Counted from the stretch's first letter, positions 1-5,771 are shown. The stretch is 7,504 bases of DNA from Desulfobacter sp. (GCA_030145005.1 JAQYWJ010000105.1:1-7504), one strand, 5' to 3'. Program-made: numbers and translations. Notes: generated by a model from the letters alone, not told the origin.

Positions 1-114
1 CAGGCTCTAAAAGATATTTTAGCGCCTGAACATAAAAAACGTGTTTGGACAAAAAGTTACCCAGATGCAGGGCGCAGATGGCTGACTTTGCGTCCAAATA
101 CTATAGGAAATTGA
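1..114 (+). CDS. C-terminal end of an unidentified protein (partial, cut by left edge)
   Basis: Frame 1 is open from the first base for 37 codons and stops at TGA 112-114. The residues are basic and aromatic, with a WTKSYPDAGRRW stretch near the end, and look like ordinary protein rather than shadow translation. I do not recognise the family. The frame meets pilD tail-to-tail: its last 14 bp overlap the last codons and stop of the minus-strand gene. The opposite strand is also open in one frame across part of this stretch, so the call rests on composition and on the tidy convergent stop. No start or domain can be assessed. Confidence 0.42.
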   Translation, partial: QALKDILAPEHKKRVWTKSYPDAGRRWLTLRPNTIGN

Positions 115-883
115 TATACCACTGAATTATGGGTTCCCCCCAGAAAACGTAAAGAATAGCGCCTATGGAAAGAAACGGGCCAAAAGGAATTTTTGCCTGT
201 CTTTTTTCGGATTTTCCTGACGGCGCCATGGCAGCCAATCCGCCAAGGGTACCGAAGACTGAACCTGTGAACAATGTGAAAAAGACCCCTTTCACGCCTG
301 TGGCTGCGCCAATCATGGCTAAAAGTTTGATGTCTCCGCCCCCCATGCCCTGGTGCTTGCGAATAAGATAATAGAAAAGGGCCACAAGATATAAAATGCC
401 GCCGCCTGCCAGAACGCCCCACATCACAGAAATAAAGCGCATTTGGGGCACAAAAAGACAGGATGTGGAAAAGATGATAATTCCGGGGAGGGACAACTTG
501 TCCGGGATGATTTGGTGATCCAGGTCAATAAAAGAAACGGCAATGAGCACAGCGCCGAATATAAAATAAAAAAGTGCGGCCGGCGTTAGCCCGAATTTAA
601 AAAAAATTCCCAGGGCTAACAATCCTGTGATCAGTTCCACCAAAGGGTAGCGTATGGAAATAGGGGCTTTGCAAAATCCGCATTTACCCTTGAGTACAAG
701 AAAGCTTATTATCGGGAGATTAAAGTAAAATGGAATCGCATGGTTGCAGGCCGGACAGTGAGAAGGGGGTGACACAATGGATTGACCTTTCGGCATCCGG
801 TAGATCACCACGTTGAGGAAACTGCCGATACAGGCACCAAAAACAAAGGACATAACAGCAATAAAAATGGATGGCGGGAACAT
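101..883 (-). CDS. pilD: Type IV prepilin leader peptidase / N-methyltransferase (PilD, A24 family)
   Basis: A 260-residue polytopic inner-membrane protein, the usual length. The family cleaves the leader of type IV pilins and type II secretion pseudopilins and methylates the new N-terminus. The N-terminal domain carries the paired CxxC motifs expected of the bifunctional form (C43/C46 and C68/C71), which bind zinc in the family. The A24 aspartyl protease domain shows FIDLDHQIIPD around D120-D122 and the GxGD-type motif GMGGGDIKL with D184, the two catalytic aspartate regions. Hydrophobic segments run at about 5-27, 80-97, 103-120, 150-172, 190-220 and 235-256. The ATG start is well supported by AAGGAG four bases upstream. 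No pilus or secretion genes are visible in the window, so its substrates must be encoded elsewhere. Family assignment is firm; choice of name (PilD, GspO or PulO) is conventional. Confidence 0.95.
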   Translation of the reverse strand: MFPPSIFIAVMSFVFGACIGSFLNVVIYRMPKGQSIVSPPSHCPACNHAIPFYFNLPIISFLVLKGKCGFCKAPISIRYPLVELITGLLALGIFFKFGLTPAALFYFIFGAVLIAVSFIDLDHQIIPDKLSLPGIIIFSTSCLFVPQMRFISVMWGVLAGGGILYLVALFYYLIRKHQGMGGGDIKLLAMIGAATGVKGVFFTLFTGSVFGTLGGLAAMAPSGKSEKRQAKIPFGPFLSIGAILYVFWGEPIIQWYINFL

Positions 884-887
884 AACA

Positions 888-893
888 CTCCTT
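888..893 (-). promoter_or_regulatory. Ribosome binding site of pilD
   Basis: On the minus strand AAGGAG precedes the ATG at 883-881 by four bases. It is a near-consensus Shine-Dalgarno and fixes the start of pilD. Confidence 0.75.
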
Positions 894-909
894 GGACAAT
901 GATCAATAT

Positions 910-915
910 ATTATA
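910..915 (-). promoter_or_regulatory. Candidate -10 box of the pilD promoter
   Basis: The minus strand reads TATAAT here, a perfect sigma70 -10 hexamer, which would start transcription about 20 bases before the pilD ATG. No good -35 is found 16-18 bp further upstream (933-938 reads CAAGCA on this strand). The surroundings are AT-rich, so a chance match is possible. Confidence 0.4.
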
Positions 916-951
916 TTTTAGTACACCTGGGATGCTTGACGGTTTTCTGAT

Positions 952-968
952 ATAGTTACGCTAACTAT
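952..968. repeat. Perfect 17-bp palindrome between the divergent genes (operator candidate)
   Basis: ATAGTTA at 952-958 and TAACTAT at 962-968 are exact inverted repeats around CGC. The site lies between the pilD -10 candidate and the lon promoter region, where a dimeric regulator could act on either gene. It is not the CIRCE heat-shock operator, and no regulator is encoded nearby. A small transcription-end hairpin is less likely because no gene ends here. Confidence 0.45.
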
Positions 969-975
969 CCAATGA

Positions 976-1024
976 TAAAAATATTTTTTCAAGGATATTG
1001 TAAAAATATTTTTCTGTTATATTG
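976..1024. repeat. Two tandem 24-25 bp AT-rich units, each with an A5TAT5 palindrome
   Basis: Unit 1 (976-1000) and unit 2 (1001-1024) both begin TAAAAATATTTTT and both end ATATTG; only the centre differs. Each contains the self-complementary AAAAATATTTTT, with centres 25 bp apart, roughly two and a half helical turns. The second unit runs into the lon extended -10. The units could be intrinsically curved promoter-upstream DNA or a pair of binding sites. Confidence 0.5.
1015..1023 (+). promoter_or_regulatory. Candidate extended -10 promoter of lon
   Basis: TGTTATATT fits the extended -10 form TGnTATAAT with one mismatch in the hexamer (1018-1023). No convincing -35 is seen at 16-18 bp, which an extended -10 can tolerate. 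Transcription would start near 1030 and leave about 195 bases of leader before lon. A second weak -10 (TAAAAT, 1029-1034) lies just downstream. No CIRCE site or sigma32-like pair was found, so heat-shock control is not shown by the sequence. Confidence 0.4.
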
Positions 1025-1042
1025 TAAGTAAAATTTAAAGTG

Positions 1043-1125
1043 CAGGTACACCAAGCCCGTATGTGAGGGCCAACCCGAAAAACCACAGACGGTCCGGTGG
1101 ATTCCGGTATGGTCCTGTTTTTTTT
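1043..1125 (+). terminator. Structured leader segment ending in T8 (attenuator or small-RNA terminator candidate)
   Basis: CAGG (1043-1046) and ACC (1050-1052) can pair with GGT (1111-1113) and CCTG (1114-1117), closing a branched region directly followed by eight T at 1118-1125. Inside, GCCC (1055-1058) can pair with GGGC (1067-1070), CCAC (1083-1086) with GTGG (1097-1100), and CCGG (1094-1097) with CCGG (1104-1107); the last two exclude each other. The closing helix is bulged and short, so this is weaker than a classical intrinsic terminator. It does not match any riboswitch class I could recall. Confidence 0.3.
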
Positions 1126-1126
1126 A

Positions 1127-1175
1127 TGAAAGGGTCTGATACTCTTTCACCATGTGCCGGGGGTCATACCCGGCA
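1127..1175 (+). promoter_or_regulatory. Two consecutive hairpins in the lon 5' leader
   Basis: Hairpin A pairs 1127-1135 with 1141-1149 (TGAAAGGGT with ACTCTTTCA): nine pairs including one G-U, and a five-base loop. Hairpin B pairs 1155-1161 with 1169-1175 (TGCCGGG with CCCGGCA): seven perfect pairs and a seven-base loop. Neither is followed by a T-run, so they look like leader structure rather than terminators. They end 37 bases before the lon ribosome site and do not cover it. Confidence 0.45.
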
Positions 1176-1212
1176 GAAGAATGCAGGCGCAGCCCATGGA
1201 CGTTATGTAATC

Positions 1213-1218
1213 AAGGAG
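1213..1218 (+). promoter_or_regulatory. Ribosome binding site of lon
   Basis: AAGGAG lies five bases before ATG 1224, with good match and spacing. It supports this start over any downstream methionine. Confidence 0.8.
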
Positions 1219-1223
1219 CATAA

Positions 1224-3599
1224 ATGGCAGAAGCAGATATAGATGATCTGATTGAAATAATTGAAAAAGAAGGTAATGTCGAAGAAATCCCAGAGGTGAT
1301 TCCCATGATGCCGGTCAGGGATGTGGTGGTCTTTACAGACATGCTGCTTCCCTTGTTTGTCGGGCGGGAAAAGTCCATTAAGGCCATTGAAGAGTGTGTG
1401 GAATTTGACCGGTATGTTTTTTTGTCGGTCCAAAAAGATTCAGAAATGGAAAAGCCGGAGCCGTCGGATGTCTATGATATCGGGACCATTGCCCGGGTCC
1501 AGAAGATGATTAAAATGCCTGACGGCAGGATTAAGGCACTGGTCCAGGGTATTTCCAAAGCAAAAATTATTGAATTCGTTCAAAAGCGTTCGTTTTTTAA
1601 GGTCAGGGTGGAGACGATTTCTGATGTAGAACCTGATTCTCTTGATATAGAAATTGAAGCTCTGATGCGTAACGTAAAGGAGACCAGCGAAAAACTTTTA
1701 GCACTTAAGGGCGAGTTTTCAGGTGATGTGGGCGATCTTTTATCCCATATTGACTCCCCTGGTAAACTTGCGGATCTGGTGGCCTCTAACCTCAACCTTA
1801 AGGTGGAAGATGCCCAGTCCATTCTGGAAACCACGGATACCGTTGCGCGTTTAACCCGGGTCAATGATCTCTTAGCCCGGGAGCTGGATTTGTCAACGGT
1901 TCAGGCTAAAATTCAGACCCATGTTAAAGACGAAATTTCAAAAAACCAGAGGGATTATTACCTTCGTGAGCAGGTCAAGGCTATCCACAGAGAACTTGGG
2001 GAAAGCGATGATAAGCTTGCCGAGATCGTTGAATTCAAACAAAAAATAAAAAAGTGCAAGCTGCCGGAAGAGTGTGAAAAAGAGGCTCTGAAACAGTTGA
2101 CCCGTCTGGAGCAGATGCATTTTGATTCTTCCGAAGCCTCTGTGGTCAGAACCTATCTGGATTGTATTGTTGAATTGCCCTGGAGTAAAACCACCAAGGA
2201 CTTCTTAGACATAAAAAAGGCCCAGGAGGTTTTAGACCAGAATCATTATGGACTGGACAAGGCCAAGGAACGAATCCTTGAGTATTTAAGCGTGCGTAAG
2301 CTCAATCCAAAGAAAAAGGGCCAGATCATCTGCTTTGTCGGTCCTCCGGGGGTGGGTAAAACCTCACTTGGCCGGGCCATTGCCAAGGCCATGAAACGCA
2401 AGTTTCACCGGGTCTCTTTGGGTGGTATTCGTGATGAGGCCGAAATCAGGGGGCACCGAAGAACATATATTGGTGCCATGCCTGGAAGAATTTTACAGGG
2501 GCTTCGTCAATGCGGCACTAAAAATCCGGTTTTTATGCTGGATGAAATTGACAAATTGGGAAATGATTTCAGAGGGGATCCGTCATCAGCACTTCTGGAG
2601 GTGTTGGATCCTGAACAAAATACCGAATTCTCCGACCATTACCTGAATATGCCCTTTGATCTGTCAGATGTATTGTTTGTTTTGACAGCAAATATGGCCG
2701 ACACCATTCCTTCAGCTCTGCTTGACAGGATGGAGTTGATCCATATTACCGGATATACCCGCCAGGAAAAGGTGGTCATTGCAAAACAGCATCTTTTGCC
2801 AAGAAAGCTCAAAGATAACGGTTTGATCCGTCGTGCCATTCATTTCAGTCCCAATGCCATTGAGTCCATTGTTTCAGAATATACCCTGGAAGCAGGTCTC
2901 AGAGGGCTTGAACGAAAACTGGACTCGGTGTGCAGAAAAATTGCCCGCCAAATAGCGGAAGGTCAAAAGGGGCGGTTTGCCGTTACCTGCCAGAATTTAA
3001 CCAAGTACCTCGGTCCGCCTCAATATATTAATGAAATGGATCAGGAGGAGAGCCAGGTCGGTTTGGCCACGGGGCTTGCATGGACCGAAGTGGGTGGCGA
3101 GCATCTGTATATTGAAACATCGTTGTTTCCGGGTAAAGGAGAATTGCAGCTCACCGGACAAATCGGTGAGGTTATGCAGGAATCCGCAAGGGCCGCATTG
3201 ACTTACACCAAGGCTAATCAGGCCGCCCTGGGGATAAATAAGGAGGCCTTTGATTCCAACGACATCCATATCCATGTCCCAGCCGGAGCCATTCCCAAGG
3301 ATGGTCCTTCGGCCGGTATTGCCATTGCCACAGCCCTGGTGTCGGCCTTTACCGGCAAAAAGGTGAATAACAAGGTGGGGATGACCGGTGAAATTTCTTT
3401 GCGGGGCAGGGTGCTGCCCATAGGAGGCCTTAAGGAGAAGTCATTAGGGGCTTTAAGGGCCGGCATTAAGACAGTGATCATTCCGGAGAAAAATAAAAAA
3501 GATCTTCATGATATCCCAAAATCTGTGAAATCCAAGCTGACATTCATTTGTGTGAAGGATGTCAGGGAGGTTCTGGATATCGCCTTGGAAGCGGAATAG
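1224..3599 (+). CDS. lon: ATP-dependent protease Lon (LonA type)
   Basis: A complete 791-residue LonA protein, a homohexameric cytoplasmic AAA+ serine protease that degrades misfolded and selected regulatory proteins. The N-terminal substrate-binding domain begins at about residue 24 (IPMMPVRDVVVF), followed by a helical coiled-coil region at about 215-300 (KNQRDYYLREQVKAI). The AAA+ module has Walker A GPPGVGKT at 373-380, Walker B VFMLDEID at 436-443, pore-loop YIGAMPGRI near 415, and a sensor-2 type arginine in EAGLRGLER near 560. The protease domain has the catalytic serine S696 in PKDGPSAG and lysine K739 in GGLKEK; the 43-residue spacing equals that of E. coli Lon (S679/K722). No key residue is missing. 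It is preceded by a long structured leader and followed 2 bp later by tsaB, so the two are probably co-transcribed. LonB and LonC are excluded by the large N-domain and lack of membrane insertion. Confidence 0.98.
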   Translation: MAEADIDDLIEIIEKEGNVEEIPEVIPMMPVRDVVVFTDMLLPLFVGREKSIKAIEECVEFDRYVFLSVQKDSEMEKPEPSDVYDIGTIARVQKMIKMPDGRIKALVQGISKAKIIEFVQKRSFFKVRVETISDVEPDSLDIEIEALMRNVKETSEKLLALKGEFSGDVGDLLSHIDSPGKLADLVASNLNLKVEDAQSILETTDTVARLTRVNDLLARELDLSTVQAKIQTHVKDEISKNQRDYYLREQVKAIHRELGESDDKLAEIVEFKQKIKKCKLPEECEKEALKQLTRLEQMHFDSSEASVVRTYLDCIVELPWSKTTKDFLDIKKAQEVLDQNHYGLDKAKERILEYLSVRKLNPKKKGQIICFVGPPGVGKTSLGRAIAKAMKRKFHRVSLGGIRDEAEIRGHRRTYIGAMPGRILQGLRQCGTKNPVFMLDEIDKLGNDFRGDPSSALLEVLDPEQNTEFSDHYLNMPFDLSDVLFVLTANMADTIPSALLDRMELIHITGYTRQEKVVIAKQHLLPRKLKDNGLIRRAIHFSPNAIESIVSEYTLEAGLRGLERKLDSVCRKIARQIAEGQKGRFAVTCQNLTKYLGPPQYINEMDQEESQVGLATGLAWTEVGGEHLYIETSLFPGKGELQLTGQIGEVMQESARAALTYTKANQAALGINKEAFDSNDIHIHVPAGAIPKDGPSAGIAIATALVSAFTGKKVNNKVGMTGEISLRGRVLPIGGLKEKSLGALRAGIKTVIIPEKNKKDLHDIPKSVKSKLTFICVKDVREVLDIALEAE

Positions 3600-3601
3600 T
3601 A

Positions 3602-4297
3602 ATGAACCTTTTTGCCCTGAGCACGGCAGAGCAGGGCGCAAGCATGGCCCTGTTTGAAGACAACACTCTTGTTTTTGAGTCCAGCCTGTTCAGCCGGCAG
3701 ACCCACTCCAAAGGGCTTTTACCCATGATTGAGCAGGCCGTTGAAAGCAGGGAAGGGATGACCGTTAACCGGATAGACGGATTCATTGCAGCCAGGGGGC
3801 CCGGCAGCTTTACCGGGCTTCGCATCGGCATCAGCATGGTTAAGGGGCTGGCCAGGGCTGTATCAAAACCCTGTGCAGGGGTTTCCAGTCTTGATGGTAT
3901 TGCGTTCAGATTCTGTTATTCACAAAAGCCTGTGTGTGTGATGATGGATGCCAAACGCAAAGAAGTGTATTCTGCCGTATATCAGTTCCACCATGGCAAG
4001 CTTATTCAAAAAGGTCCGGAAATGGTATGTTCACCGGAGACTGCCATTGACCAGGCCGGTTCCGGTGCTCTGTTTGTCGGGTCGGGATCAAAGGTATACC
4101 GGGATAAGATTTGCAGCCGAACCCATGATAAGGCTGTGTTCTCTTGCCCATCCATGGATGGGGTCAGTGCCTGTGCTCTGGTGATTTCCGCGATGTCTGA
4201 TAAATGTGTGTTTGATTTTGAGAATCATCCCTTGAATCCGGTTTATCTTAGAAAATCCGATGCGCAGATCCATTTTGAAGGGAAAACAGGTGCTTGA
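3602..4297 (+). CDS. tsaB: tRNA threonylcarbamoyladenosine biosynthesis protein TsaB
   Basis: A 231-residue protein, the same length as E. coli TsaB (YeaZ). The family dimerises with TsaD and, with TsaE and TsaC, makes t6A37 on tRNAs reading ANN codons. Visible hallmarks are the ASKHA-fold start MNLFALSTAEQGASMALF, THSKGLLPMIEQ (35-45), the GPGSFTGLRIG loop (66-76) followed by a helix KGLARAVSKP, MDAKRKEVYSAVY (115-127) and the C-terminal NPVYLRKSDAQ. It lacks the metal-binding HxxxH of TsaD, as TsaB does. I chose ATG 3602 because it begins the first beta strand and lies 2 bp after the lon stop, which suggests translational coupling; an in-frame ATG at 3548 lies inside lon and would add 18 residues unlike the family. 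Only a weak GGAAG precedes it. A strong promoter begins at its stop codon. Confidence 0.95.
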   Translation: MNLFALSTAEQGASMALFEDNTLVFESSLFSRQTHSKGLLPMIEQAVESREGMTVNRIDGFIAARGPGSFTGLRIGISMVKGLARAVSKPCAGVSSLDGIAFRFCYSQKPVCVMMDAKRKEVYSAVYQFHHGKLIQKGPEMVCSPETAIDQAGSGALFVGSGSKVYRDKICSRTHDKAVFSCPSMDGVSACALVISAMSDKCVFDFENHPLNPVYLRKSDAQIHFEGKTGA

Positions 4298-4323
4298 CAA
4301 TATATTGGTATACTTGATATAAA
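4294..4323 (+). promoter_or_regulatory. Strong sigma70-type promoter, -35 overlapping the tsaB stop codon
   Basis: TTGACA at 4294-4299 is a perfect -35 hexamer and contains the TGA stop of tsaB (4295-4297). After an 18-bp spacer comes TATAAA (4318-4323), five of six to consensus, with a TG at 4315-4316 giving an extended -10. Transcription would start near 4330, twelve bases before the hairpin element. It is the best promoter in the window and makes psd independent of lon-tsaB. Confidence 0.72.
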
Positions 4324-4341
4324 TATAAGGTTCTGGCTATT

Positions 4342-4485
4342 TAGTGTTTAAACGAAAACTTGGAAATTTTGTCGAGTACAAGGCGGGCGCAAATTTTAAT
4401 TGGAGCAATACATTGAGTATTCGAGGATTAGAATTTGCGGCCAACGAAGTAATCGGCAAAATTTACGGTTTTCGGTCGGGCACTA
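4342..4485 (+). repeat. 144-bp near-palindromic element able to form a single long hairpin
   Basis: The element opens with TAGTG and closes with CACTA. Its arms (4342-4400 and 4427-4485) match as inverted repeats in blocks: TAGTG/CACTA, CGAAAAC (4353-4359) with GTTTTCG (4468-4474), AAATTTTG (4364-4371) with CAAAATTT (4457-4464), CGCAAATT (4388-4395) with AATTTGCG (4432-4439) and TAAT with ATTA. A small apical stem (AATAC 4407-4411 with GTATT 4417-4421) continues the hairpin to its tip. No open reading frame or T-run goes with it. It lies in the psd leader, downstream of the promoter. The size, terminal inverted repeats and lack of coding content fit a MITE-like or REP-like dispersed element; no second copy is in this window, so dispersal is inference. 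A structured regulatory or stand-alone RNA is the alternative. Confidence 0.75.
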
Positions 4486-4504
4486 TTTATGAATGGGCAC
4501 TATT
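4478..4504 (+). repeat. 10-bp direct repeat GGGCACTATT at the right end of the hairpin element
   Basis: GGGCACTATT occurs at 4478-4487, ending the hairpin arm, and again at 4495-4504, seven bases later. The second copy could be a duplicated terminus, a remnant of a second element or part of an insertion boundary. No matching copy flanks the left end. Confidence 0.5.
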
Positions 4505-4509
4505 AGGTT

Positions 4510-4515
4510 AGGAGG
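4510..4515 (+). promoter_or_regulatory. Ribosome binding site of psd, unusually close to the start
   Basis: AGGAGG is a full-consensus Shine-Dalgarno but sits only two bases before ATG 4518. A TAG at 4509-4511 in the same frame blocks any upstream start, and the next in-frame methionine (4563) has no ribosome site, so ATG 4518 stands despite the tight spacing. Confidence 0.65.
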
Positions 4516-4517
4516 GT

Positions 4518-5180
4518 ATGGATAATTCTAAATGGCCGGCAAAGGCAGTGCTTCCCATTGCCATGCCAGGCGTCAAATACGTTGTTGCGGCCATCCTTGT
4601 TACGGGGGTGCTTTTTTATTTTGGATACCTGAAAACAGGGGGACTTGCGCTGCTGATCACGTTGTTTATTACCTGGTTTTTCAGAGACCCTGAACGTGCG
4701 GTGCCGGAAGGCGGGGATCTTCTGGTCTCTCCGGCAGACGGGAAGGTGATTGTTGTAGAGCACACTGCCCGGTGTGAATATATGGATGACCCCTGCCAGA
4801 AGGTCAGTATTTTCATGAATGTATTCAATGTTCATGTCAACCGTATCCCTTTCAGCGGTATGATTGAAAAGGTTCAATATCATCCGGGGAAATTTGTAAA
4901 CGCATCTTTTGATAAAGCAAGTGTTCACAATGAACGCAATGCGCTGGTAATAAGAACGGACAATGGTCGTCGTTATGTGTGTGTTCAGATTGCTGGGCTC
5001 ATTGCACGGCGTATTGTCAACTGCGTGAAAATCCGTGAGCATGTTCACAAAGGCGACCGGTACGGTATGATTCAGTTTGGATCCCGTTTGGATCTTTATC
5101 TGCCCATGGGCTTTGAAATACTTGTCAGCCCTGGTGATAAAACAAGTGCCGGAAGCAGTGTTATCGGTCGGATGTGCTGA
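4518..5180 (+). CDS. psd: Phosphatidylserine decarboxylase proenzyme, short form
   Basis: A 220-residue pyruvoyl enzyme that converts phosphatidylserine to phosphatidylethanolamine at the inner membrane. Two hydrophobic segments (about 20-38 and 41-55) anchor the N-terminus, followed by the family signature FFRDPER (54-60). The active site shows VSPADGKV with D74, NVFNVHVNRIP with H106, and the self-cleavage motif GMIQFGSRLD. Cleavage between G188 and S189 would give a beta chain of 188 residues and an alpha chain of 32 residues whose S189 becomes the pyruvoyl group. Length and the FGS motif match the short (PSD-A) subfamily rather than the longer LGST type of E. coli. In many bacteria the phosphatidylserine synthase gene pssA is adjacent; none is seen here. 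Archaetidylserine decarboxylase is related but unlikely in a bacterium. Confidence 0.93.
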   Translation: MDNSKWPAKAVLPIAMPGVKYVVAAILVTGVLFYFGYLKTGGLALLITLFITWFFRDPERAVPEGGDLLVSPADGKVIVVEHTARCEYMDDPCQKVSIFMNVFNVHVNRIPFSGMIEKVQYHPGKFVNASFDKASVHNERNALVIRTDNGRRYVCVQIAGLIARRIVNCVKIREHVHKGDRYGMIQFGSRLDLYLPMGFEILVSPGDKTSAGSSVIGRMC

Positions 5181-5240
5181 TTAAAAAAGACAAGGCGCCA
5201 ATGCGCTGTAATTAAATAACTATGGAGTGGATTTTAAATT

Positions 5241-5708
5241 TTGGACCAGATACCTGTAACAAAACAAGGTTTTGCGGCCTTGAAAAAAGAACTGGAAAAA
5301 TTAAAAACCGTGGATCGTCCTGAGATAATCAAAGCCATTGAAGTGGCCAGGGCCCATGGAGACCTGTCTGAGAATGCTGAATACCATGCTGCAAAAGAAC
5401 GCCAGTCTTTTATTGAAGGCAGGATCGGTGAGCTTTCCTATAAGATCGGAAACGCCAAAGTAATTGATCCTGCCTCTGTGACTAAGGACGTGATCCGGTT
5501 TGCCAGCCGCGTTCTTGTGGAGAATCTGGATACCGAAGAAGAACAGGAATACATGATTGTCGGTGAGGATGAGGCTGATATTAAAAAAGGCAAAATTTCT
5601 GTCTCTTCTCCCCTTGGTTCGGCCCTGATCGGAAAAGAGTTGGGCGAAGAGGCCATTGTCCAGGCACCGGGCGGGAAACGGGTTTATGAGGTTGTTGATA
5701 TTCTCTGA
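5241..5708 (+). CDS. greA: Transcription elongation factor GreA
   Basis: A 155-residue protein, close to the usual 158. GreA inserts its coiled coil into the RNA polymerase secondary channel and stimulates cleavage of backtracked transcripts. Residues 1-75 form the coiled coil with the tip motif HGDLSENAEYHAAKERQ; D41 and E44 are the acidic tip residues and have the same numbers as in E. coli. The FKBP-like C-terminal domain ends with SPLGSALIGKELG and QAPGGKRVYEVVDI. The start is TTG 5241: the frame has a TAA at 5235-5237, leaving only TTG or the rarer ATT at 5238. The only ribosome-site-like sequence (GGAGTGG, 5224-5230) is ten bases away, so initiation may be weak. It lies 60 bp after psd with no clear terminator between. 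Confidence 0.96.
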   Translation: MDQIPVTKQGFAALKKELEKLKTVDRPEIIKAIEVARAHGDLSENAEYHAAKERQSFIEGRIGELSYKIGNAKVIDPASVTKDVIRFASRVLVENLDTEEEQEYMIVGEDEADIKKGKISVSSPLGSALIGKELGEEAIVQAPGGKRVYEVVDIL

Positions 5709-5766
5709 TTTGTTGTTTCTTCATCTGATTTTTTTTGAGCCCCTAAGATTGCAGTAAAATTTTAGA

Positions 5767-5771
5767 AAGGA
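5767..5771 (+). promoter_or_regulatory. Ribosome binding site of rpoZ
   Basis: AAGGA seven bases before the GTG at 5779 decides this non-ATG start; the other nearby GTG (5774) is out of frame. The greA-rpoZ gap (5709-5778) also has an eight-T run (5729-5736) but no GC-rich stem before it, and a TAAAAT at 5755-5760 without a correctly spaced -35, so neither terminator nor promoter is called. Confidence 0.65.

Noticed and set aside
76..93. GACGCAAAG-like string on the minus strand, resembling part of a c-di-GMP-I riboswitch
   Set aside because: The upstream conserved half with its tetraloop and receptor is missing, and it lies downstream of pilD with no gene to control; the match is a short coincidence.
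165..371. Plus-strand open frame of 68 codons
   Set aside because: It is antisense inside pilD, has no ribosome site and no family likeness; pilD motifs on the other strand explain the region.
936..964. TTGACG as a -35 box for lon
   Set aside because: No acceptable -10 occurs 16-18 bp downstream (the hexamer at 17 bp is CGCTAA).
1028..1212. Known RNA gene (6S, 4.5S, tRNA or RNase P) upstream of lon
   Set aside because: None of the conserved cores I know for these classes is present; only generic hairpins can be supported.
4503..5048. Minus-strand open frame of 181 codons
   Set aside because: It is a shadow of psd, whose catalytic motifs are intact on the plus strand; no start signal or recognisable domain is visible.
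5190..5210. GCGC-CAAT-GCGC hairpin after psd and its shared ACAAGGCG with the hairpin element
   Set aside because: A four-pair stem with no T-run on the plus strand is too weak for a terminator, and an eight-base match to the element is not enough to call a fragment.
5729..5736. T8 run after greA as an intrinsic terminator
   Set aside because: No GC-rich stem precedes it; the upstream bases are T-rich and unpaired.
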